Positions 20,561 through 32,578 of a stretch of DNA of 64,000 nucleotides are shown piece by piece (the stretch's first letter is position 1; every line of letters starts with the position of its first letter). Under the pieces are notes generated by a model. The model was given only the letters and a program-made list of their open reading frames with translations. It searched no databases and was not told the origin of the DNA. Origin of the DNA: Ryuthela nishihirai (taxonomy: Eukaryota > Arthropoda > Arachnida > Araneae > Heptathelidae). The stretch is taken from assembly GCA_038380435.1 (NCBI GenBank), contig JAWZYU010000007.1, positions 26,143,001 through 26,207,000 of the forward strand, in the 5' to 3' direction. The position numbers were made by a program, and so were the translations under genes.

Positions 20561-22470
20561 TGTACGTATTACTCTATTATATAAGCACCTATTGCTTATT
20601 TAATATTAATCATTATCAGAAATCGTAGCCAATTTTGCATTTTCATTGTTATATTCGTATTCAGCACCTTGAAATCGTTAAGAAATGGCTACTTTTACCT
20701 CAGAGGAATGACTTTTATGAATATTTGATGCTCAGTGTAATTGTAACCTTATCAAAACCTGGAGACTTGATTTTAGGTAATAGCCTTATTTGAGTTTTAA
20801 TTTATAAGATCGTTGTGGGTGAACTTACTTTTCACGATTTTTTTCACGCTCGTACATTGAAAAGGATTATTTCTATATTAATATGCAATAAAGCAAAATT
20901 GTTTATAACAATTTTTTAATATATAATTAATTTGTTTAAAACATTCTGTTGTCTCACCAAATTGAAGTAATTACTACTAAATTATTTCTATTTCTTTTCC
21001 ATTGCTTAAAAACGAAAACGTATATTTCTAATAAGTAATGAATTGGGAACGAAAACGTATATTTCTAATAAGTAATGAATTGGGAACGAAAACTTTAAGA
21101 ACTATGCCAAGAAAATATTCTGATTAAAAAACGAAACAATGTTTTTAATCAGTAATATGAATTGAAAAAAAAATCGTTTAATTTCACACCTAAAAATATT
21201 TAGCTAAAGTAATGGAAAAAATGAACCTGATTCAGCATGTTGATGATTTGTTGTGCGAGGTACAATATGTTTTGCAATTAAACGAGTTTTTAGACCTAAC
21301 AATTCTATAGAAGAAAAAGAAAGAACTCTAGAATATTATTTACTCTAATCATTTTTTAAAATATTTGTTCGGTAACTTTCTAAAAGTTAGATAAAGCACA
21401 AAAAATTATGCAACAAAAACATATATATGGCGCAATTTTTATGTAAAAGAAGTTTCAAATTTCTTCTGACACTTTGCTACTAAACGTCACATAGATTGCA
21501 AAAGCCTCGAGGGATTAGATTTTTGAAACCTCGTTTCAGTTTTTACTTGGACAAATTTGCTACAGAACTGTTTTTAATCTTCTGTTTGTTTTTATTGTAA
21601 CCAAAAGAATTCTTTGAACGAAAAGTCATTCTAATTTTGTGAATTTCATGAGTGTTTGAAAAAGGAAAGTATTATTTTGAAAAGAAACCTTCAGTGCTAT
21701 TATAAACGATAATGCAAAATTGTAAGGTTATATTTACCCTTTTGGAAGTTATGGAAAATGAACCAACGATCTCATTTTGTTTACATATGTTCAAAGAAAA
21801 TAATTCTTAAGAAAGAAAAAAGAACAGACTCTCTTGAAATTTTATTTTTTTCTACAACAGATTACGGAGCACTGATTCCATATCTTTTGTTATGCCCTAA
21901 TGAATGAAAACTTAAGCAGACAACTGACATTTATTTGTTCTTAGGGAATTGGATTACATTCTTTTCAGATCTGTAGGCGTTATTTGAGTTTAGATTTTTA
22001 AAATGTTTTTGTCCTCTAGAAACGTTCTTCAAGGTAGAACTGATGAGTTTGAATTTTACTAATTCGAAATTATTTACACATATTGTTATATTTCGTAAAT
22101 AAACTGATATGTTTAAAAAACTAGATCATACACATTTGAATTTTTCAATCCATTTATATTTTAATACGTTTTTGAAGTGCATGCTGTACAAGTTAATAAA
22201 AAAATTCAATTTGTTTTTTTTTGTTATAGTTGTATATTAGGAATTTTTTACTACACTGGCAAAATTTAATGTTTTGCTTTCACTATTTAAAAGTTTTTTT
22301 CTTTTCTTAAATTCTGTTTGCAGTCTTTTTAATCCTAACAAGAGTCAGGCAATCAATACCACTGAGCAGCGGCTCGCGTACCACCTGTGGTACGCGTACC
22401 GTACTTTTGGGAATCTCTGTGATAGAACATCATTGGTTTTGTCCTGGCTTCTAATAAACACAGCCGCTAC
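20561..22470. other. AT-rich interval with a 37-bp duplication
   Basis: Nothing coding is recognised. A perfect tandem pair of a 37-bp unit (aacgaaaacgtatatttcta...) starts at 21011 and 21048. At 22365-22405 the sequence cgtaccacctgtggtacg is a small palindrome resembling the end region of hAT elements. Confidence 0.5.
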
Positions 22471-22476
22471 TTTATT

Positions 22477-23560
22477 ACGAGGGGCGTTCAAAAAGTTCTT
22501 GATTTGCATCTTCAAAACAAAACCCATTGCACTTACCTCAACAACACTTTTACCATCCTTCAAAGTACACCCCTCCAGCATCTATATAAAATTGCAGATT
22601 TCTTCGCCAATTCTGGAATGCTCAGTGGAATTCCTGTTGGGGAATACTCTACAATTCTGAATGAACGCATTTTGCAAGGTCGTGCACCCTGAAAGAATTT
22701 TCCCAGAAAGTCCCTTTTAAATTTTTGGAAACAACCAAATATCGGATGGTGCACATGGCATCTCCTTAACCATTTTGGGCAAAACAATGTTGGTGTAGCA
22801 TTGGCCATTCATAGTCATTTTTCCAGGTAAGGTGTCCACGGCTGGCACTACTTGAGAAATTAAAACAATTGTGAACATCCTATTTCTTGAGCGAAAGTCT
22901 CATCGGAGGATTTGGGAACGCTGATCATCTTGACAACCCAAATATAGTTGCCGATCTTTCTAGGAGTTATATAATAATAAACCAACTTGTCATCACATGT
23001 TACAATGTCTGTTAACCGTTTGGGGCCACTAGATTCAATCGATGCCAACATCTTCTTACAAGAGTCGACTCGCCATTTTTTGCTGTTGTTCTATCGGATT
23101 ATGGGATACCCATTTTGCACAGATCTTTCGGAACTTTAAATGTTGATGAATAATTGTTTCCATACTGCCAATCGATGTATTCACATCTAAACTTATTACC
23201 TGAACTGTTAGGTGTGGGTTTTCCTTAATGAGTTCACGATCAGCAGCTATGGTTCTCTCTTTCACGGCCTCCTTCAGCCTTCCTGTAAAAGGGAGATCTT
23301 CGAAGCTGTGCCATTCTTCTTTGAATTTGGGCATCCATCCCTTAACAGTGCTGTATGAACAGGCAAAATCTCCATATTCGTGAGATAAATAGGAAATAAT
23401 TTTTTCTCCTAATCCCCAATCTGCATCCTTTGTGAAAATATAAAATCTTTCCCCATCTTTGTTAGGCCCCATAACAACAACGCATAGATTTCGCAGACCT
23501 AACTTTATGCGCCTCCATCGAAAAAATGAATCCGTAAACTACAAACCCGCTATCGGCAAT
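22477..23560 (-). pseudogene. mariner transposon/transposase with internal deletion
   Basis: A DD34D cut-and-paste transposase. The end acgaggggcgttcaaaaagt at 22477 is a typical mariner terminal repeat. The N-terminal helix-turn-helix region runs 23056-23472 with Leu-Arg/Phe-Arg-Lys-Ile-Cys-Ala-Lys-Trp-Val. The first Asp motif reads Thr-Cys-Asp-Asp near 22995, where the family has Thr-Gly-Asp-Glu. The second conserved stretch (His-Gln-Asp-Asn-Ala-Pro) is missing; sequence goes directly to Ala-Pro-Ser-Asp-Ile-Trp-Leu-Phe-Pro-Lys near 22730. The right terminal repeat is not evident. Confidence 0.82.
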
Positions 23561-25074
23561 AGCCTACTGTAAACAAATATCAACTCTTGTAGCAGTGGTT
23601 AATATAACGATTAATTTATCAGATGACTAAAGGAGCGCTAAGTTGAAAAAGGTTGGCTTCTAGGGGGTTGCTTAGGTAAGAATGATTACAAATAATCAAT
23701 CAATAGCGTTTTCAAAAATTTATTTAAAAAACAACAGCATAAAATCATACAGAAATAAAACTTACACCACTGGAAAGACCAACTGATAAAGTATTTTTTA
23801 GTACTCTATTGAAGTTCAGTGTAATCTTTGTTTTCTACTCTAGACACATGAAAGCGATATTCAGTTTCTGACAAACATTTCTCAGCATATGACGATCAGC
23901 TTTCTTAATAGCGATTCTTATTCATTCTTCAAAATTTTCTAAGGTTACAGGCAGTGGTGTAACATAAACTACATTTTGACAAAGCCCAAAAGAAGAAAGA
24001 AGTGGAGGGTTGTGGGCCGGGAGAGGGGGGCGGGTCAGTAATGAAGGCGACGGCTAAGAAATTCCGCATACTCATTGTGTGTTCAATGATCATTCACCTA
24101 CACATATGAGTTACTTCTCCTTCGTATTTATAAAAACAAATATTTGAGGTTTTCTATCCAACGGCGTAAGTTTAATATTTTATGCCTTTTAGTTTCGGGA
24201 AAATAAATTATTGAAACCTCTCAGATTATTTGTGGTACAATGTTTTAAAAACGATGCCCCGAAACAATATTAACTTTGTAAAAATGCTTTGAGTAATGCA
24301 ATGCAATAAAATTACTTAATGGGTAAATGAACGTATTTAAAAGTCTTTCAATCGACTTTGAATATCATTAAGGATACTTACGAATTTTTTTTTTTGTTAG
24401 CGCAACACGTAAATAAATGTTTTCAAATATTCTACCACTATTTCTTTCTCTTTCCATTACATTAGCAAAGTAGATTCAAATTGTAAAATAGTTGTGTAAA
24501 TGTCTTTTGAGAAAAAATTAGGTTAACCAAAACCCGAGTTTTTTCAATTCCTAAGATCAAATTTTCTAGTGCATGCGATTTTTTTTGTGTGTGTATGTAT
24601 GTGTGTGTGGGGGGGGGGTTAATGGTCCATTTTCACTATAACCATATTATGGGCTATGTTAGAATACTAAATCGACGTTCACGAGGTAAAGATGATTTAA
24701 TAATGTAGTAAGTAATAGCAATAAATATTACATCGCTAGAAGTCATTTTGATAACAACAATAACGGCGTTGAAAACGTTTTTAGTTTCAGTGTAAATTTG
24801 TTATCTTATTAAGCAGACATAATATAGTTAAGACGTTTTTAAAATAAATTATTCTAAGAATTTTCCAAAAAATAGTCATTAATTTGTATACCGAAAGGAA
24901 GCTACTTTATAATACCACAAAATTTTAACTGCCTGATCGCTAAATTCGTGAACGCGTTTTCGAAATGTAGCTAATACACTTGATTTGTTTGCAAATAATA
25001 AATAGTTCCTAGCTAGGTGGTTCCCAACAGCGACGTTTTGAAGTTTTGTAGGGCATTGTCTTGAGTTTTTCAAT
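23561..25074. other. AT-rich interval, no feature beyond simple repeats
   Basis: Contains a G-rich stretch (23990-24040), a (GT)n-like stretch and a run of nine G near 24590-24620. Open frames are short and without family features. Confidence 0.4.
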
Positions 25075-25220
25075 AAAAATAGATTAAATCAGGCCAGGAT
25101 ATAGAAAATAGAAAAGGGATGGATGGACAAGAGAATGAATTTTCATTGCAGTGTAACATTTTCCTCCTCCTTTTTTAAAGATCTTTAAAAAAAATTGTCG
25201 AAATATGCGTTAAATATGCA
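25075..25220. repeat. R2 dispersed repeat copy
   Basis: Shares aggccagga, an ATG-poor G-rich middle, cattttcctc and the core agatctttaaaaaaa with copies near 33830, 47210, 52995 and 56406. No coding capacity seen. Confidence 0.55.
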
Positions 25221-25260
25221 CATATTTAATGATTTTTGAAATAATGAGTTGAAATAAAAA

Positions 25261-25399
25261 TGTTGTCCTGACTGGGATTCGAACCCAGGTCTCCCGAAAA
25301 CATGCCGGGCGTCTTAACCACTAGAAAACCGAGGAACTGACCAGAAGATGCCAGGCATATTTCTGGGAGACCTGGGTTCGAATCCCAGTCAGGACAACA
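25261..25399. repeat. Inverted repeat of tRNA 3' halves
   Basis: Two perfect 35-base inverted arms (25261-25295 and 25365-25399), each a tRNA T-arm and acceptor half with B box gggttcgaatccc. On the minus strand the left arm is preceded by a tRNA-Glu-like 5' half (tctagtggttaagacgcccg). The acceptor bases do not pair (tcctcgg against gtcagga) and position 33 is not T, so it is tRNA-derived, not a working tRNA. Confidence 0.8.
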
Positions 25400-25637
25400 A
25401 TTATTTTTCAACCCATTATTTCAGCTGTTCCTTGTCTACAGGACTTTTCCTGTGATAATTAATTACTTAATCATTTTTTTGTTGCCATTAACCTTACAAA
25501 TATTCTCAAGGAGAGGAGGGGTAAGGCAACCTTGTCCCTCCCCCTCCATCCTGTGTATAATAAGATTATATTAATAATAATATGAGAAAAGTCTAATAGA
25601 AATGTAAAACAATAAGTATGCTCTCTCTTCCATCCAA

Positions 25638-25965
25638 GAGAAGGGATTCACCCAGTCAGTAGTATGACAGTCTCGTAATCTGCAGTTCCCAGGTTCGAGT
25701 CCCAGCTCTATTGGCGTTGAGACTAGGAAGACAGTGGTCCATCTGATTAGAAGTTAAGCAGCTGTGCCCCCGTGTGCACAGAAACCATATTTTGTGCGTA
25801 TTAAAGGACACACTATACAGCCATGATGTGAGACTTACATATCTGTGCTAAGAGCTTCTAGTGTGTCCCCTTCCTCTAACCTTTCTTGGGGTCCTTGTGA
25901 CCTGGCCATTTAGCTAATTTTGGTAAATTAAGTGAAGCTCAATAGCGAAACAACCCAATCTCGCA
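25638..25965 (+). mobile_element. Old diverged SINE-A
   Basis: Head with intact B box (ggttcgagtccc) but altered A box. The body has many substitutions and ends gcgaaacaacccaat. Much more diverged than most copies here, so it belongs to an early wave. Confidence 0.85.
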
Positions 25966-26344
25966 TCTACATAATTAGCCATACAGAATTAATATTAGTG
26001 TGCGGAGTATAAACCTATTAACCATTTCAGTCCTTAACTAATTTCACTAATAAATTCAGTTAAGTTTGGAGCACAATATTATTGTTATTTGGAACCAAAT
26101 ATCTTTCGCCAAATAAATTTTAAAATTAAAAGTGAAAAATATAAGAAATGATAATAAATTACAATACCTTTGCACTCTACTACTGAATGTTTTATAAATG
26201 TGAAGCCAAATGTTTGATTGACTAGCTATTTATTTTTCATCATTGAGACAACTTGGTTGTCCATTCCCAACATAGTTGGGACCGCGAGCGAAAAACGGGA
26301 ATATTTATAGTCACAATTATCTAAGGATAGAGATCAGCCCCAGT

Positions 26345-26414
26345 ATACAGTATACCAGCTGTTCTAACCACTAAACTATAAAGTTTAGTGGTTAGAACAG
26401 CTGGTATACTGTAT
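26345..26414. repeat. Perfect 33-bp-arm hairpin with tRNA A-box-like sequence
   Basis: Arms 26345-26377 and 26382-26414, loop ataa. The right arm reads tagtggttagaacagc, like a tRNA D-arm/A box. Between 25966 and 26344 nothing else is recognised. Confidence 0.85.
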
Positions 26415-26513
26415 ATGTATATTCAGGAGAAATAGGTCCAAATTTTTCAGCCAACTATTTATAAAACTGCCAAATGAAATAAAGCAAACTAGTAATATTA
26501 AAGTATACTGCTC

Positions 26514-26587
26514 ACAAAAATTAGAGGATATTTTTTATCGCTTCATATTCATTTTGAAATATCCCCTAATTTTTGTGAGCAGTATAT
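26514..26587. mobile_element. Short palindromic MITE
   Basis: Ends tatactgctcacaaaaatta on both sides, inverted, about 31 bp each with two mismatches and a 12-base centre. TA at both borders suggests a Tc1/mariner-type ancestor. It differs from the 218-bp MITE family. Confidence 0.85.
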
Positions 26588-27269
26588 ATGTTAAGAAAGT
26601 GGAAAAATGAGTACTAAACCATGACAATAGTGATGCATTGTTTATTTAATGAAACATCTTTGATTTAAATGAAATGACATGATTAAATTGATTTCAGTCT
26701 CCAAACTGTTTCGCCCAGCTGTAATTCAGTTTGTTCACATATGTAGAGCCTGTTGTGTATATATGAACTTAATTTTGTAAATAGCATCCACACGCGAGTC
26801 ATAATTACTCTTTTGGATAAGCAAATTGGACTCGATATATCTATATATACACTGCTCAACATAGAAAATGCCACCCCAGGAGCCTGGGGATTTGTCGGAG
26901 CGCCATGCAAATAGATTGGTATGTGTCGACAGTTGGGTTATGTAAATGAGTGCAATTGCTAACCAATCACTTGATAGGTGAGGGAGGTAACAGGGTAAAA
27001 TGGCTTGGCGTAGTTAAGTTTGGTCGTCCTCACCTGGGCATGTGGATCACTGCATCGGAGTGATCTCAGTGGCGAAAGCACGTATAAGGAGTTCTATTTT
27101 GTTGCGATCTTAAGCAACCACGGCAATTCCCGATTCCGTCTGACGACACTACCAGTTATGAAAAGCCGTGCCTATCTAGAGACGGGTGCAAGAATGCGCC
27201 ATTTGACGCACCTCAGCCCCGACCTCACATGGCAGCAGTCCTACAAAAAGGAAAGCTAACCACCGGAAG

Positions 27270-27600
27270 AGACCTAAATTTAATCTATTCCCCAGCTAGC
27301 CATGAACAAGGATATATAGATCCAGTTCGTTCGGCTCCCGGGGTGGAGACTCTCAGTAAGGCCCAGACTTTGGTGAGGGCTCAGGCCTACTAGGGGACCA
27401 AATCCGTTCTGCCGAGCCCTCGAACTGCTCACCCAGAGCACCTCAGAGGTGAGGTCTAAGACACCTTCACCGTCCAACTGGTTGGCGGCATCCTCAACCT
27501 CGGTTGGTCTTGGCTATGTCCAACCGGGGACCCAATCCGACCGGCACAGCTTTCGACCGGGTTGCAGGGCCCGAAGCCTCCCCACCACGTCAAGGTGGTC
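27270..27600. other. GC-rich block of unknown class
   Basis: Noticeably GC-rich against surroundings, with several short inverted repeats such as ccaccacgtcaaggtgg (27580-27597). I recall similar blocks in arachnid repeats but cannot name a family. No clear protein. Confidence 0.4.
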
Positions 27601-27625
27601 CCCTATTGGGGAGGACGCATAAGGA

Positions 27626-28410
27626 GTGAGGATGCCTGGGCGATGCCATTGGAAATCCTATACCAGACGCTTCATCATAGGACTACGGTTCCTGCCACGC
27701 ATCGCGGCGCAAATGCATCAGGATGTAACAACTGTCGGCCGAATTTGGCGACAGTGGTTGGAGGAAAGTAACATGCATCACCGTAGTGAGACTGTTACAC
27801 GTAAGCGGATATCCAAACGCCTTAATCGTCGCATTCGACGGCAAGTCGTAACAGCCCCACAATCCACAGCAGACGTCATTCGACATGGTGCAAGGTAGCT
27901 ACGAACATCACCGTGTCAACAAGGACTGTTAATTAGATTGGCTGAGGCAGGTTTGCACTCTCACCAGACATTGTAGCGACTGCCACTCACTGCAGCACAT
28001 CGTCGCAGAAGGTTGCAGTGGTGCCAAATCAGACAAGAGTGGTGGAACAAAATGGAACCATGTCATATTAAGCGATGTGTCTCGCTTCTGTCTCAGCGCC
28101 GATGATCGCCGATTGAGAGTCTGGAGACGGCATGGTCACTGGGCTAATCTTACTGCCATCCATGAGCGTCAAACGGCTCCTCAGCCTGGTGTCATGGTTT
28201 GGAACGCTATCAGTTTCAACAGACATTCACCACTCGTACGCATAGTGGGTACAATGACAGCAGTACGATACGTTGATGAGGTGCTTCAGCCCTTTTTGTT
28301 GACATATCTCCATGGTGTCCCTAATGCCCAGTTTCAACACGATAACACCCGCACGCACACTGCCAACATCAGCATAGAGTGCCTAGAAGATGTCCAGGTG
28401 CTGTTTTGGC
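27626..28410 (+). pseudogene. Tc1-like transposase, C-terminally truncated
   Basis: N-terminal helix-turn-helix part with Thr-Val-Gly-Arg-Ile-Trp-Arg-Gln-Trp and Arg-Arg-Ile-Arg-Arg-Gln. Then, in another frame (28077-28410), Ser-Arg-Phe-Cys-Leu-Ser, Pro-Gly-Val-Met-Val-Trp, and the second catalytic site Gln-His-Asp-Asn near 28339. The third catalytic residue (Pro-Asp-Leu...Glu) is missing because the sequence leaves the family at 28410. Stops near 27895 and frameshifts make it dead. Confidence 0.88.
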
Positions 28411-29916
28411 TATCCAATTTTGAAATTTTTAAACAATTTAATCGAATATTGCAAGCGATATATTTGTGAGAGAAATTTGATATTTTATTGGTAGAGCGGA
28501 TTATTTGGTTGCAACAATTTGCCTCCTCACCCCCAGGTTGGGTGGGAAAACACAACCTTTTGTTTTGAGAGATAAATATAAAATTCTTATTGAGTTGAAT
28601 AAACGAAATATGATGATTCATTGTTTTCAAATCCTCCAAATATCCTTAATTTACCAATGTTACAGGGCGCTAAATGTAGAAAATATAAAACTTGAAATAA
28701 TGTTGCAAACGACATATGTATTTATTTTAGAAATTTACAAAAATCTGAATACTATTTGTTGATGAACAGAATAATTAATAGTTATATGTGTCATTATCAA
28801 ATTGCAAGTGATCAAAATTCAACGGGTTGCTCATTAATTTTATAAATTTAATACTTAATTTTAAAATTTCAATAATATTTTAATATAGTAATAATAAATA
28901 GATTATTTATATATATATATACACTGGATGATTTTCCTTTTAACCCTAGGGCGTAAAAAATCCAACATTTTTCATTCTAAGGGGTAAATGAAACATTGCT
29001 TTTGCGTTTCATAGGGCTAATAATATATTATTATTTACATTTTCCAGTCACTCATTAGTAAGAATTACTACTGTTAAAGATGCAAATTCGGAAAATGAAA
29101 AACCTCATTTTCCCTGATAACGAGCATTCCATTTTCGTCAGAGGCGATATACTATCCTGCTAGTTAAGATGTAAACTTGCCTCTTATGTTAGATTTTTCA
29201 CATTTCGTGACGCTGGAGTGGAGGAAATTGTTGTACACGTCACAAGTAAAATTTTTCATTGATTTTATTCTAATAATCCGAATAACCAATATTATTTTCA
29301 TCATACATGACCACATATATAGATTGATCAGATTCCGGAACGTTGAATGAGGAGACGCTTTTCATTTCATCAATTGAATAGGATCGTGTAGCTAACCAAG
29401 AAAAATAAAATTTTAGAATACGAAATTTTCAAGAGTGTTATGTTTAAAATTTTGAAAAATAATTTTTAACACATTTTTTTTTCTCCTCGGTCGTGTCAGC
29501 TGTAGTGTGCTTTTTGATTTGACACAGAAAGCGGGTTTATACTAAATCTAGGAACATTTTCAAGAAATATTTCTAATTTTGGAATATTTTGCTACGGGAA
29601 AAAAATACTTATGTAAAATGTAAAATATACCATAAAGCTAAAGTGCAAAAAAATATTTATTCACAAACACAAAGTAAAACCAGTTCAAAATTAAATCAAA
29701 AGAAATTTCCCAATAAAACATCACACATTTATGATTTAATTATTGCTTTCAATATTCCTCTGATAAAATTCTTTTCAATACCGTTACGATCATTTTTCAT
29801 ATTAACTTCTTTTAACGGACATTTCCAATATAGGACATTTTGCTGGATACTTCTGATGCTGGAAAACGTTTTGAAATGAGTAACGGTCACGCGAAAACGG
29901 GACATAAGGTCTAGCC
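28411..29916. other. AT-rich interval with one R3 copy
   Basis: An R3 repeat copy lies at about 28945-29100 (see 30790). The remainder, including frames at 28505-28762 and 29589-29879, shows no family features. Confidence 0.4.
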
Positions 29917-30456
29917 CAGTGTCTCGCAAACTGTGTGCCGCGGCACAGTAGTGTGCCGCGCGAGATTTTCAAATTGACACTAGATATTCCAAAGATTTTA
30001 TTTTGACTTGACTTGTGTTATCGATTTTGTGTATTAAAAGTTTTTTCTCTGTTACCTATCGAAGTGCTTTAATAAAAATCTTTCAGATTTTATCAACTGG
30101 GATCTTGTAAGTATTTATCAAGCTTTTTCCAAATTTTGGTATTAATTTTTTATTATTTCAAGCCATAAAATGGACAAATATTTAAAACAAACACTGAGTT
30201 ATGAATTAAAGAACGAGAGCAAATCTTCAAGTAAAACCAGGCTGATGACTTCAACAAAGCGCAAATATAATGAAGATTATATAGAGTATCTAAATTTTAA
30301 ATAAAATGCATTTAACGAAACTTCAATTTTCCTCTTTTTACGTAACCATCAAAAATTCTTTTTTAGGTGTGCCGCGGAAAAAAAATAGATTCAGTGTGCC
30401 GCGGAAAAAAAATTAGATTCAGTGTGCCGCAGAGTAAAAAAGTTTGCGAGACACTG
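29917..30456 (+). mobile_element. Non-autonomous hAT element with perfect target duplication
   Basis: Ends cagtgtctcgcaaac and gtttgcgagacactg are inverted over 15 bases. Perfect 8-bp duplications gtctagcc flank it (29909-29916 and 30457-30464). Subterminal blocks gtgtgccgcgg repeat at both ends, twice in tandem at the right. A short frame at 30170-30304 starts Met-Asp-Lys-Tyr-Leu-Lys and ends Arg-Lys-Tyr-Asn-Glu-Asp-Tyr. This is the N-terminus typical of ZBED/SCAND3-type hAT transposases, kept after an internal deletion. Confidence 0.92.
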
Positions 30457-30559
30457 GTCTAGCCCATTGATACTCAAATTCTGGATTGTGACCCCTCAGG
30501 TGGTCGGGCAAAAAAATCTAGGCTCGTGGAATATTTAATTTTTTTTTCTTCTATGGGCC

Positions 30560-30790
30560 AGGATAAATACTGAGACTTTGGCCACTGTTTGGCTACTGAT
30601 CATAGGAACTCGGGATCGAACCCCGAAAAAAAAAGTATGAATGTTTTTTTTTTCTTATATTGTGTTTCTGCTGAGTCTCATTTTTCCTCATTCATTTCCT
30701 TTATGACGCATTATACTGATAGACTCGAATAAGACCTCTGTGGAAAGCAACTGCCTAAGAGGTCATTTATTTAACGATTTACTCCCTTAC
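30560..30790 (+). mobile_element. Degenerate SINE-B
   Basis: Old copy: B box-like gggatcgaacccc, then ctgctgagtc and the tail tctgtggaaagcaactgcct. A poly-A run interrupts the head. Confidence 0.65.
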
Positions 30791-31241
30791 CTCCTGGGGG
30801 TCGGTAAACCCAATATTTTGTTTCAAGAAATGAAAAATATATATATTTTTGTGTTGTGTAGGCAGTATTAAAATATTCTTTTTCGCATTTGCCCAATCAT
30901 CCGTTAGTTCTTATTTCCACCACTAAAGAATGTTAAAGGCCAAAAATAAAAACTTCAATTGCTCCCTCTAACGGTGAGACAAGTTGGAAAGTGTCAAATT
31001 TTAAACGAATATTGTAAACAATTTATTTACGTTAAATATTCGAAAACTGTTGGTAAACTCTGATGGTCAAGAGGTTTTCATTGGCAGCAATAACTCCCCC
31101 CCCCCCATAGGGGGAGCAATATTTTTTATTTTAAGAGGTAAATGAAGAAATATTTTGTATTTTGTAGATAGTAGTAAAGCATAAATATTTTTATTTTCCA
31201 AATCATTAATTAGTTCCTATTTCCACTGTTAAAAAATAAAT
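30790..31241. repeat. Pair of R3 repeat copies
   Basis: Two direct, diverged copies of about 150 bp (30790-30950 and 31085-31241). Each has a gggg/cccc block, ttttgta/tgtgtag, and the ending ttagttcctatttccac. A third is near 28945. Non-coding; class unknown. Confidence 0.6.
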
Positions 31242-31320
31242 ACCCCCTCAAGCAGCTGCTTACCACAGAGGTCTGACAGGAGCCTGTCAGTTTATATGCC
31301 ACAGTAGGAGATCAGGGAGT
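31242..31320 (-). mobile_element. SINE-B 3' fragment
   Basis: taccccctcaagcagctgct through atgccacagtagg matches the tail of SINE-B at 43034 and 55821. The head is missing. Confidence 0.85.
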
Positions 31321-32187
31321 TAAAGGAAGAAAAAAATATATTTGAAAACAAGCATTCAGTATTTACCAAAAAAAAAAAAGAGATAATATGTTACTCTTCT
31401 GGTTTTATTTATAACTTGCCTTGTAAAAATCCTTCCGCTTTATGTATAGTTTTGCAATGCTCTTTATTTCGTCATTTTGTTTTTCCAAAGTATTCCGAGA
31501 GTGAAAGTAGAACACACGGAACAAAAAAAGCGGAACGTGTAAATATCGTAAGTAAAAAATAAAATTCATCCTTCGAGAAAATAAAGTAAATACACAGGAG
31601 ATTGGAAATGTTTTTTCCACCAGAGTGGATTTTGAAAGAGATTTCAAACACAGCTGTCTACCACTATTCTTGAATCTCAAACGAAAATATTTTCTGTCTT
31701 ATATGCAGTAACATCTTTGAACAAGGTCACAAGAGGCTCTTGCGTAATTTCAAACTTTATGTATATATATACTGAATAAAGTCCACAGATATATATTTTT
31801 ACAAAACCTTTCGTAGAAAAATAATCCTGCTGAGTCGACATGATTAATAAATCAATAGACATGTACCTCGAATCTGTTCGGTACCTAATCAGAAAGATTG
31901 TAAGTGTTACATCGTTTCTACTAACAAAATTAAATATAGGTATATCTAAAACGCCGGATTACAAATAACAAATAACTTTTGAAATAAACATTTCATATTT
32001 TCTTCATTCGTTTTAATTGCATCCAAAGGGAACTATTACCACACAGAAAGTTTTGCGATAGCGGAAAACGTAATAATACCCCCCATAAATATTTCTTCCT
32101 TAGTCGCCAGCTTCTTATCCTTCTGGGACTATATGATCAAAACTATATTTTCCCTAAGAAGTTTTTCGGTAGTTAGAAACGCCTCTA
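31321..32187. other. AT-rich interval, nothing recognised
   Basis: Frames at 31405-31680 and 31677-31862 (minus) have no family signature. No repeat family is seen. Confidence 0.4.
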
Positions 32188-32578
32188 TGGTTGGTTGGTT
32201 GTTTCACCTCTGAGTGACTTTTTTTGCATACCATGGGCTAAATGGCTAGGTCACAAGGACCCCGAAGGCTCACAGAAGGTTGGGGGAGGGACCCACTGAA
32301 ACAACTGTTGAGAGACAGATGGTAACCTCCCGTCAAGGCCACCCAGCGTGTTCTTTAACGTACACAGGGTATGGCTCTCCCACACACGGGGACACGGCTA
32401 AACGTCCTATCCGACGGACGGCGGCATTTTCAAGCTCATCGGTGTCCCCTACTGACCGTGAGCAGGGCGAGAAATTTTGCGGAGATAAACCTCAACGCTG
32501 ACACAGCTGGGACTCAAACCTGGGAAATGCAGATTACGAGCCTGGCGCGCTACCGACTGAGCCACCCCCGCCCCCGCC
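32188..32578 (-). mobile_element. SINE-A, full length
   Basis: Reads tail to head on the plus strand, ending gagccacccccgcccccgcc. Moderate divergence. Target duplication not evident. Confidence 0.92.

Larger units (their letters stand above)
26845..28410 (+). mobile_element. Tc1-like transposon remnant with foreign GC-rich insert
   Basis: The left border tacactgctcaacatagaa near 26850 resembles Tc1-type terminal repeats. The transposase frame runs from about 27626 to 28410 and stops matching there. No right end is found. The GC-rich block 27270-27600 lies between the end and the transposase. Confidence 0.6.

Noticed and set aside
22274..22660. 128-codon plus-strand frame
   Set aside because: It overlaps the mariner end and C-terminal region on the opposite strand.
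25261..25345. Functional minus-strand tRNA-Glu gene
   Set aside because: The acceptor stem does not pair, position 33 is not T, and a second inverted 3' half sits beside it.
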